From Nipponacmea schrenckii (taxonomy: Eukaryota > Mollusca > Gastropoda > Lottiidae), in NCBI GenBank assembly GCA_030562195.1, contig JAUJPP010000005.1:29685106-29749105 (forward strand): DNA of 64,000 nt, given 5' to 3'. Each line of letters opens with the position of its first letter. The stretch's first letter is position 1. A program made the translations under genes and the position numbers. Of the stretch, positions 23,601 through 35,600 are shown piece by piece. Under the pieces are notes generated by a model. It saw nothing but the letters and a program-made list of their open reading frames with translations. It did not search any database and was not told where the DNA came from.

Positions 23601-26600
23601 CCTTTTCCATGAGAGCTTCTCATCCTTAACTGATAGAGGGAAACCAGACTGAAATATCTGATGATAGAATATCAACCTTTTCCTGGATGGAACCCTAAAC
23701 CATCAGGTTAGCCAGCTAGCGAGTGTCCAGCTCATTTAGTTGCTCCTTTAGGTCATTCAAGCGTCAATTAACAATAGATGATTGTTCTAGCAGATCTAAA
23801 TCATTATACTAAGATTATAACAGTGACACTTCATAACACAAGTTTTTTGTTTCCAAGCATAATTTTAATGTCAGAGCATCTCCTGGTTTAAAAATACTTA
23901 CCCAATTAATAGAATTAAACATAATTAAATCTAAAGGATCACCAGTTAATTCTCCATCAATAATAGTTAATGAATGACATGTAGCCATACATATCAATGT
24001 TGGTCCCATGGACATCTCTTGTACATTTCTCTCTGGACTGTAAAAACTGTAATAACCATGAGATGTTTATGAATCAAGAAAGGTACAGAAATGTTAACAA
24101 GTGGTTGTCTAGCAAGATACGCCCACTTTAAAATATATTTCCTGTTTTAACACAGGCAAAGACTAAGATTATTTAGGTCTAATCAAAGTTCTCGTCAATA
24201 TAAATGTTCACACCAAATTTCATTAAAATTAGATGAAAACTGTATTGTCTATCGCAATCACAAGCCGCGTTTGACTAAGTCAAGTGCAATAACTCAAAAA
24301 CAGTATATCCAAATGTCAATTTCGAACTTGACCAAGGTGACATCAACTTCAATGATCACACCAAATTTCATTCCAATCAGATGAAAACTGTTGTCTCTAT
24401 TGTGTTCACAAGTCTATTTCGACGCAATTTGACTTAGTCAAGGCCAATAACTCAAAAGAAGTTCACCCAAAAATCGTCATGATCAAACTTGTCCAAGATT
24501 TCATCAATATAAATGATAACACCAAATTTTCTTTCAAATCAAATGCAAATTGTGATCTCTATCGCTTTCACAAGCCAATTTTGAGGCGTTTTGACTAAAT
24601 CAAGTGCAATAACTCAAAAACTGTTCATCGAAAAATCGCCAATTTCGAACTTGTCCGAGATCTCATCAATATTACTGATCACAGAAAGTTTCATTTAAAT
24701 CCGATGAAAACTGTAGTCTCTATCGCTTTCACAAGCCAAATTTGACGCGTTTTGGCTAAGTCAAGTGCAATAACTCAAAAACCGTTCATCGACAATAGCC
24801 AATTTCGAACTTGTCTGAGATCTCATCAATATAAATGATCACAGCAAGTTTCATTTTAATCCGACAAAAACTGTAGCCTCTATTGCGTTCACAAGCAATT
24901 GTGGACGGACGGACAGGGGTGACGACAATATACGATCACATAATGTGGGCGTATAAAAATGGTTTGTGTTTATCAAATTACACAAATTGTCATATTTTAT
25001 TGGAAGGAAATATCCTATCTTACACCTGGCCACAAATTAAGAGAAGATATTTCAGATTACCTTGAAGAAAAAGCTGGTACTACACCCCACATGTCTAAAC
25101 CATCTTCTGTTAATGTTCCAGTCTAGAAAATAGTTCAAAAAATAAAGATAGCTTGCCAGGCAAGGTAATATACGCCCACTGGCAGCATTGATTTTGAATA
25201 AAAAATAAAATATACATGAACTTCGTTTCTAGGGTGATAAATGTACAACATTACTAAGTTTTCTTAAAATCAGTCAAGCATTATACCTAATTACAAGGCA
25301 ATAACCCATTATAGATTTTCAGTATTTTTGATTGTTAAAAGGATTCACTCTTGGGAGATAACAAACAATTTCAACAAAATTCATCAAAATCCGTAAGAAA
25401 TTGTTCCTTGGAAAAACAAGCCAAAAACCAAACGCATTTTAATGAACAAGGGCAATAATTCATATGAAATATTTTATGATATTTCTTTTCAATAGGGTTC
25501 ATCCTTGAATGATAATTAAAAATTTCAGCAAGTTCTGTCAAAATCTGTAAAGCATTGTGCCTTCTAAAGTGTTTACGAGCTAAAATTTTGATGCTTCTTT
25601 CAAAAACAGAGCAATAACTGATATTAAATATTTTAAGATTTATCTGATTTTAAATAGGTGATTCCACATACTCATGCCAAGTTCCGTTAAAATCAGTCAA
25701 GAAATGTGACTTGCAGAGTGTTTATGAGCCAAAAATTGAAATCATTTATCAAATATTATGTGATATTTCTTGTTTTCAATAGGGTTCATCCTTGAGTGAT
25801 AATTAACAATTTCAGCAAATCTTGTCAAAATCTGTCAATCATTGTGCCTTCTAGAGGGTTTACAAGCTAAAAATTTTGACGCTTTTTCAAAAACAAGGCC
25901 AATAAATAATACTAATATTTTCAATAGGGTTCATCATTAGGTGATTACAAATACTCATGCCAAGTTATGTCAAAATCGCTCAAGAATTGTGACTTGTAGA
26001 GTGTTTACAAGGAAAAAACAAATTTAATAAAGCAAGGGCAATAATTTATTTCGATATATATTTGATTTTCAATAGGGTTCATTAAACAATTTCAGCAAGT
26101 TTTGTCAAAATCGGTCAATAACTGTGCTTTGTAGAGTGTTTCCAAGCCACAAATTGAACGCGGTTTCAAAAACAAGGGCAATAACTGATACTAAATATTT
26201 TTCGATTTAACTGAATTTCAATAGGGTTCATCCTTAGGTGATTTCAAATACTCATGCCAAGTTACGTCAAAATCGAGCAAGAATTGAGAATTGTAGAGAG
26301 TTTACAAGGCAAAAATCCAACACATTTTATAGAACAAGGGCAATAATTCATATTAAATATATATTTCGATATTTTCTATTTTCAAGATAGCTTTCAAGGC
26401 AAGGTAACATACGCCCACTGGCAGCCTTGAATTTGAATAATATATTTAGCAATAACTCAAAAAACATTCACTGTCAAATCGAAAAATCAAATTCAAACTT
26501 GACCACCATCTTATCTTTTTTAAAGGGATAATAGGTCTTAGCATGAAAATAAAATTTTAGTTCTCAAGATACATGTAGGTCAATATGAGTGTATATTCAT

Positions 26601-29600
26601 CAGGGAACTTACCTTACGTCATAAAGTAACAGAAACTCTCAAAACTATGTCATTTTTGAAAAACACTTAATCAATTTATTAAGTGTTTTTCAATAATAAA
26701 ATGCATCGTTTTTATATTTATTTAATTTTTCATAATATTTATGGTAGCAGGTATATTTACTGATGAATGGTTCCCTTACTAACCAAATTTAAAATTTTCA
26801 AATCTTATGTTCATTCTAAGACCTATTATCCCTTTAATACTCTTACCAAGTTTAATCAAATCTTGTAAAACTAGAGGTGAGCTACTAAAATCTATGCTAT
26901 TTCCCTCTACTGACGTCATAAAACGTGCCTACCACACAGCAGGGGCACTAATCCCTGTAAGACCATTAAAAGGAATATTATCTTGCAGATATTTAAAATA
27001 TTTAAATATTTCAAAATATTTCAAGATAATATGTCTTCTGCCTACCGCACAGCTTGGCAAGGCAGGGGCGCTACTTCCTGTAAGACCATTCAATGGAATT
27101 CTGTCTTCTACCTACCACACAGCTTGGCAAGGCAGAGGAGGCTATAACCATATCTAAGGTTCATAAATATTATTAAGATACTGACTTGTAAAATTGATTT
27201 ATTTCTTTTCTAAAAAAAAAATATCAACATAAACAAGGATGACCAATAAATATTTTGAAATAGAATTAAGGACGGAGGGAGGGAGGGATGAACGGACGGA
27301 CGGACGGACCTAATATACATTCATATTGTTTTTACTATGTCAAAGACAAATGGTCAAGAGCAGACCGACAGATGGACAGGGGCAACGGTAGTATACATTA
27401 CATCCATGCTTTTACTAAGTCAAGGGCAATAACTCAAAATCCGTTCATTTGATAATTTCCATACATGCACACCAAATTTCATTAAGATTGGATAAAAACT
27501 TTAGCCTCTATCGTGGATACAACCCAAATTTGACGCATTTTCGAACTTGACTGAGATCTGATCAATATATACATGTATACCAAGTTTCATTAAGATCAGA
27601 TAAAAACGTCCACATTTCCATGTGGGCGTATAAAAACACAAAAGTAATGTTTTGTATTTTAAATCAATAACGTGAAAGTTTTCAACTCTTGAATATGCTA
27701 TCATTCTCAAAGCCAACATTATATCTAAGTCACTCATTTGTTTATAAACTCTTCAATTAGAAAATAAACGATAGCTTGCCAGGCAAGATAATATATGCCA
27801 ATTGGCAGAATTGAATAATATACCTGGCAATAACTTAATAAACATTTATTGCTTACCCAAAATCCATTTAAAATTGTAGCTTCTATTGCAGCCACAATAA
27901 AATATTGACACGATTTTAACTCACACACTTTTCTTTGAAAAATTGTCAAATTAAAACTTGACCACTGCCTTATCAATTCCAATGCTCAAACTACGGTAAG
28001 TTTCATCAAAATCCATTCAAAATTGCAGCTTCTCTGACAACAACAATATAATTTTAAGTCAAGTGCAATAACTCAAAAAACGTTCATTGAAAATTCAAAC
28101 TTAACCGACATCTAATAAATTCCAATGCTCATACCAAGCTTCATCAAAATCCATTGAAAATTGTAGCTTTTATTGCATCCACAGATGCAGAATTTTGACA
28201 GGATTTTTTATATGAAAACACGAAATGTGGCTTGTATATTGTCGTCACCCATGTCCGCCTGTCGGTTCATCCGTCTCTCCACAATTGCTTGTAGTAGGCA
28301 CCCGACACACAGAGCAACGACAAAATACTTCCACATATTCACGTGGGCGTATAAAAACTACATCTTATTATATTATTAATAATATTATACACAGCTTATT
28401 TACTTACCTTGTCAAAACAGAAAGCATTAATTCTTCCACAGAAATTAATTCTTGGCGGACTGATACAAAATATCCCCTTCTTTTTTAATCTACTTTGAGC
28501 ATAGACTGTACCAACTGTCATGGCGGCAGGAAGAGCAGGGGGGATAACTATTGTAATTATATCTAATACACGTAATACTATTTCACCAGTGGATACCTAC
28601 AATATATATAATACAAACTATACTCAAAATATTCCATATTATTCTGACATATTTTCTTGTAAAAAAGCAAAGTAGAGTAGAACCTATACTCAGAGACCAC
28701 TCAAGAGAATATTCAAAAACGGTTGCGAAATGTAGTTGGTCTCTTATGAGAGGAACTGCAAGATCATTTTGTTTTGACATTTTGGAAATGACAGGATTTT
28801 ACTTTCACTCATACATGTGTAGTGGGGTTTCTCAGCTTTTTCATGCTGCCTCCAATCAACCAACTGGATACTCAGTTCTGTCTTATTTTATATCTTTAAG
28901 CTAACAAAGTTTTCACAGCAACTATTGTTTTCAGTGTCAAAATTCTTTACCATAAATCAATAAATTATCATTCTTTGCTTGTATTTTAATTGCCAGTAAC
29001 ACGCGTCAATCCATTTTCACCTGATAATGTGTTTATAACTATATCTGGAAAACTCTTAAATTTCCCAAAATCGAATTTTTGAAGTCTTAACTTTATAATA
29101 ATCGTCAATTCAATGCGATCTATAAATCAGCAACAAGCTTATAATAATCGTCAATACAATGCGATCTATAAATCAGCAACAAGCTTATCTCATTGAATCT
29201 CACCGACAAGAGAAAGTGATCTTTGTTAAGGGAGATAATCAGAAGCGTCATGGTCCCTTAATTGAGTCACTTTGATTACTTGGGCGTGTAAATACGTGGT
29301 CACTGGTAACGTAATGAAGTTATGTCGCTAATCAGTTGTTCATTACATTGAAAACTCGTAGGGGAACTTTATTGTGGTCGCTTATTGAAGGTGGGCTCTT
29401 AATAAAGGTGGTCGTATGAGCAGGATATACTGTATGTATGAAGTATTTAGATTCATAAAGAGAAGGTATACATGTCAAGTCATACCAATATGACAAGACT
29501 TGCTTTTGATCATAGCTTTACTTGATACACACTGATACACTAAAACAACTCTCTAACCTTAACTTTCCTCACACAATCATTAGCAAAAACCTAATCTTTC

Positions 29601-32600
29601 AATATAACACTCTCAATAAAAACTCATATTTCAGTTAGAAGACATTGAAGATTACTCACCCCATCTCTTATCAACATTACCAGAGAATAAATCATACCAC
29701 ATGAAGCTACTACAGCCAAAAATAATATAAATCTCATAGCATCTTGATAAAATTTAAATCCTAGAGGTTTAGGAAACAGTATGGCTCTAACTAACTCTCC
29801 TTTAGCTGTGTTATAACCTAAAATAAATGCAATGATGTAGTTTGATTATTAACAAAAATCTGGAGATACCAATCAGCAGCTGACATTTTATCAAAGACAA
29901 CTGCAAAATTTCTTAAATAAAGAATTCTTAAAATCAACAAAACAACTGAGCATGTGGTTAATTCAAGTGAATGGTAAATGCAACATTGTGGTTTGAAACA
30001 TGGGACTAGTTTTATTCTATACCTTGTAATAAGTGATGAGATAAGCACTGCCTTTACCTGTTCTAACAACAACTGCCTTTACTTTAGCATGACCATAATA
30101 TCTAGTCTGTATAATATGTGTACCAGCAAACAATGTGTGACGTTTATGATTCTGAGGACTGTAGATCTCTAGATCATCTTGATGGGTTAGTGATGTCTTT
30201 GTTACTGGCACACTTTCACCTTTAATCAAAATTCATTTTCATTAATGAATTTATAGATTGAGTATCATAAATAGTTTCAAATTTATAAAAAATATAAAGA
30301 GGTTAGAATTCGACATATTTGATATTTGAGTTCAGAACTCACCTGATGAATATGGAATAATAAAAAGCGTTTGGAATTTTCCCTGTCATCCAATATAAAT
30401 TGGACATTGTGGAGAAATTCGTTGTCAGCAGATAGCAAGTGTATTATAGAGAGTTCTTGAATTTACTTGTCAGCTGATAAGTACTAGATATCACATTTTA
30501 CATATTTACATCTCAGCTGATGAGTATAAGATTAAGAGAGTTCATAATTTGACAAGTCAGTTGATAAATAGTAAATATCATAGAGAGTTAAGAATTTACT
30601 TGTCAGTTGATAAGTACTAGATATCACAAAGGGCTAAATTTACATCTCAGCTGATGAGTATAAGATAAAGAGAGTTCATAATTTGACAAGTTAGTTGATA
30701 AATAGTAGATATCATTCAGCTGATAAAAGTTGAGTATTGAAACAAGTTCAGGAAAATAATGATAAATATTGGATATCATAGAGTTTGAAATTTGATTTGT
30801 CAGCTGATAAAAATTGAAAGTTATAAAGAGTTTGGAATAAAAATGGGATGTCATGAAGAGTACAAAAAGGAGGGTTTTTAGGGAACTTTACCTGTTAACA
30901 TACTCTCATTTACAATACAGGTACCAGCTATTAACACAGCGTCACAAGTTAATGTACAACCATGTACAGGTATAACAATAACATCACCTGGCACTAACTG
31001 ACTTGACCGAATTTCTTCATATTCTACAACAGTTACAATTAATAATTCAATCTATTCCAGTGATGTAACATAACAAGAACATGAGTAACGTTACTAATTA
31101 CACTTTAAAATATTTTTTTCTACTTAAAATTCAACAAAATCGATAAATAAATCTAGATACTGATGCAATCATATTATAATAAATCTGAAATTTTTTACTT
31201 ACCATTGTCCCCTCGACAAACATTAATTTTATCAACTACAGTCGACACCATATTTCGTAATGTTACTGATTGCTTAAATAAACAAAATTCTATTTATTTA
31301 ACAAATCCTTATGAGTTATGTACACTAACAGAACATCTTCATGCAACTCTTGGTAAGTTTCATGGGTAATAACAATTTTACAAACTAACTTAAACTTTAA
31401 AAACCATATTAGCAGGATATATTGACAAGTTTAGAGAAGCATATCAAATTTAACTGCATTATTCTATTCAATACACCTTAAGTTATAGCAGTGCTATAAG
31501 AAGTTTAATGATAATTGTAAGAAATCAGACAAACCTTTCTAGTCTCATATAAACTAATAGAGATGGAAACTAGTGATATAAAGAAAATACAACCAGCATA
31601 ATAGTAATATTGATCTATTGCCCATAGTATTATACTTGCTATTTGAAATATATAGAATGGATTCAACACCTAAAAATAAAACAAAAATTTCAATCTTTCA
31701 ATTGTGATTTTCAAATGACAATTTATATCTTAAATGCAATATTTAGAATTACAAGTAGAAAACTTATGTTATCATTTAGATCTAAGCAAGAAACAGTTGT
31801 TATGGTGTCTAAGGGTAAAAATTAAACAGTATGTTTTACGGCTATAAATAGTTACCAGTAAAGGATTTTTGACTGGTCATGACAAATTTGTTTTCATAAT
31901 TGACAACTAAGAGCTTAAAATAAAAGAGCCTCAATAAAGACACCAAAGTTAATACTAATCCCTCGATTTGTAAATCTTAAATAATGGTGTTACATTATAT
32001 ATAGCTTTACCTCTTCAATAAATAATCTCCAATAGGATTTCACCTTTATATCAATGACATTTGGTCCATGTACATCTAGCCTGAAGAACAAAACAAAATG
32101 TTAGTTAGAACATTCTATTTCCATTACTAGTATCCATTGATCATTTTTAAAGGATATTAATTATTGGTTGTGTATCCTACAATACGTTTTATCTTTATAC
32201 AATGTACACTTACTGTTCTGATTGTTGAATAGCTGTCAAGCCATTATACTGGTCATGTAGATCTGAACATTTTATATTTGTTGATAAATCTCTGAAAATA
32301 CATTTACAGTTTTTGAAATTTATATGATGTTTAATGTTATATAATACTTGTGCAAAAGCATTATCGTTGCTAAATGTTTCCACAATGAGGTTATTCAGCT
32401 GATTTGCAAATGAAATTTGACTGCCTGTTTCTTTAATACAAAAAAGGCCCCAAAAATAATTGCTATGATTGGAGAAATGGAAATAAAAACTGCCACTACT
32501 GGTATGAAATGATTAAGGCAATTATAATGTCAATATATTGTGAGCAGCTTAAAACTTACTCTAGTCTATGGTAGATATGCTGATTTTTATCCCAGATATA

Positions 32601-35600
32601 ACGTACATGATGAAAATCAAAATAACGTAATGTAATATCATTATTAGATATGAGAAATCTATTCTCATCATTATCACCCGCACCATGACCAGTTTGGTTT
32701 CTTAAATTGAAAAATGATAAATGTATGTTATTACTATTATTTATGAATTATTACCCATTCAATGATGCAAACATAATTATAAATGATGGCTGGATATCAT
32801 TATTGAACCACCTATTAAATAATAGTTGTGTTTTTTATGAAATAAAAACTTGCCAAGTTAGGTAATTATGTGCCTACAGCAGTTATAAAAATGTAACTAT
32901 GAATTTCACAGTAGTAAATTAGTCTGGTGTTCATTCTAATTTAAGCATCAATTAACAACACTATAAGTTTTTATGATATCAAATAAAATACCTAGCATCA
33001 GGTTTATTATTAATGTTAAGTAATTGTTTGCCACTATATCATCCAGCTCAAACTAACCTCTATTTGAGATTATCAATTTTATTGTAGGGAGGCAAAGCTA
33101 GAGAAAGATGCATCAATATTTTCCCAGCTCTTTTTCTTTCCTCATTTACAGACTAAATAAATACATAATGAATGTTCAATTTATCTTAAAGAGGGGTTCA
33201 ATAACAGCTGTTAATAGAAATTAGAATATCATTACACCATAGTAATTGTAGCGTTTAAATGTAATTTATCTACTGGTATATCCAACACAAAACAATCAAT
33301 ATTTCTCTCAACAAAGAATCAAATAGAAATTTTAATCTCAAGAATTAATATTTATGATAGGTCTTTAATCAACCATTATTTATGATACCATTACATTTGT
33401 TTTCATCTAACCAAATAAATTAGGATTTCAGTAAGCATTAAATGATTACAAAAATATAAAGGAAAGTTGTAATATGCGATGGAAGTCATAAAATTCATGT
33501 ACATCATGAACATGTTTTGAGGTTATATATATCTATATCTACGATAATATTATAGATAAAACATTCATTGATATAATCAAAACTGTTTCTTTGATATATT
33601 CACAACCACTTTGCAGCAATATTTTTAATTAGAATATGAACAATATCACAATGGATAAAGCTTAACAGAAATTATCCAAAATATCAACACAACAATGAAA
33701 TATTTTTGAGGAAGGCCTATTATGAATGGTATAGGACGTTTACTGACATGCCTGTATCGGGTAGAGACAAGGACAGCAATAATTATCAACTATCATTATC
33801 TATATAACTATACTAATCTGTTTAAAAGGTTATATGTCATAGATTTTATCAAGGAATGACTCTTGATGTCTCATATTTGCTTCAGAAAATATATATATAG
33901 ATAGTGGATTTTTTACATGTGGAACAATTGAGATATCTTTTGGGGCTATAAATGTAAAAAAAAAAATTATTGAAAACATAATACATGAATTATTTATAAT
34001 ATGTTTTAGTCTATGTCAACCTGAATTTGTTTTAAAAGGGGTGATTAAAAACAATGAATACTATAGCAAACCTCATTAAATCAAGTTTATTGAATAATGT
34101 CAATAGTTTTTGGGACTTTGGGGATAATTCCTCACTTCATTAAGCTTGCTTTCAATACTATCTTATATTATAAATTAACTAACTTACCCTTGCTGATGTT
34201 CAATCAATCCAGTATGAACATTAGTAGTTGAATATTCTCCTACATGGTCCTGAATATAATACAAAAGCATTTGCATCAAGATATGTTCATGTTGTATTTT
34301 GAATTCAAGGTAAACATTACAAGAGCAATTTCCATACAGAGATGCCACCATTAGATTTTGGCTTCGTAATGGTCTGCAGAAAGCTGCTTCAGTAAAAATA
34401 TGGCAGTAAATAATATGATATATTATGTCCATGTGGAATCCATTCCACATATAGAAAATAATCAAAGCATCTTTCGGTAGTAAATAGTCAAACACAGGGG
34501 TCAAATGATTAAAGCATATTCTATTGGTTTAAATTGAAGTCACAATTATCTAAATAAAATATTAGAAGCAGATACTAAATATTTGATTTCTGCAAATGTA
34601 AGGTAAACAGAAGCTTAACCATAATACATTATTTAATTGAATCAAAAACAATAATGGTCAGATTTAGTTTAGGGTAATGTAATCATTACACTAAAATTAG
34701 AATGGTTGGCATCTCGGCAGAATAATTGAAATAAAGTGCATTTTTTTGTTATTTTAAAGATAACATAAAAATAATCCTACCTCAACTAAAATAAATTTGG
34801 CTTTATAAAGAGGGCATCTTCGTCTTCGTAAGTAACATTCTAATTCTGGTTTCCAATATAACAATAATAATAATGAACCCCCTGTTAGTAATACTAACAA
34901 TGTAAATACAATTTCTTTTACTGGATCTTTCTTATATCCATAGCATTCCTGTAAAACAACAGAAATCAAGTTTTACATCCAAAACACCTACTGACCTGAA
35001 CTGTATATACATTGGAGTCAAAAGGCAATACAATGTACTTGGGCATTTCATATAGTACAAAAGGATGAGAAACTATCCTTTAGGACACCCTTGATCTGGT
35101 GTGCATAAACTCTTCAGGGGGAAGTAAGTAAGTATGAATTCTTGGCCTGTATTTATGCCAAAAAAATATGAAGGATCCTCAGATAAAATACTGCATGAGG
35201 CTCTTTTCAAATGCAGAGGCAATTTTGACCGTATGCAGGAGAGTGTCTGAGGTGATTTTGGTTAAATGTCGAGACAAAATTAATCTCATGCAGATGCGCC
35301 TTGGCTAAAAAGGGTATTAAATTCAACTGGCAGCTTCAACTCAATAAATATTAAACCCAGAGATATAAAAACACAAAGTTTGACATAGTTGAGCAAATTG
35401 ATTACAATGCATGGGAAACTACAAATATTAGTAGTTTTTATACCATAACATAAACTGCAGCATTCAGTTTTTATTTATTATATCGTGTAATTATGCAGTC
35501 ATTTAAAATTTCAACAAAACCAGATGATAACTTAGGGATCTAAAATTAGTAAAATAAATTGCAATTTTTTGGAAGCAGATAACATATATTTACATAAAGA

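Noticed and set aside
33060..33154. Possible extra ATP13A2 exon on the minus strand (acceptor TTATTTAG, donor GTTAGT, one open frame of 30 codons)
   Set aside because: Joining it between exons 34188-34249 and 32560-32700 puts it in a frame that stops at once, while skipping it keeps the frame exactly. At most it could be a poison exon; there is no transcript evidence.
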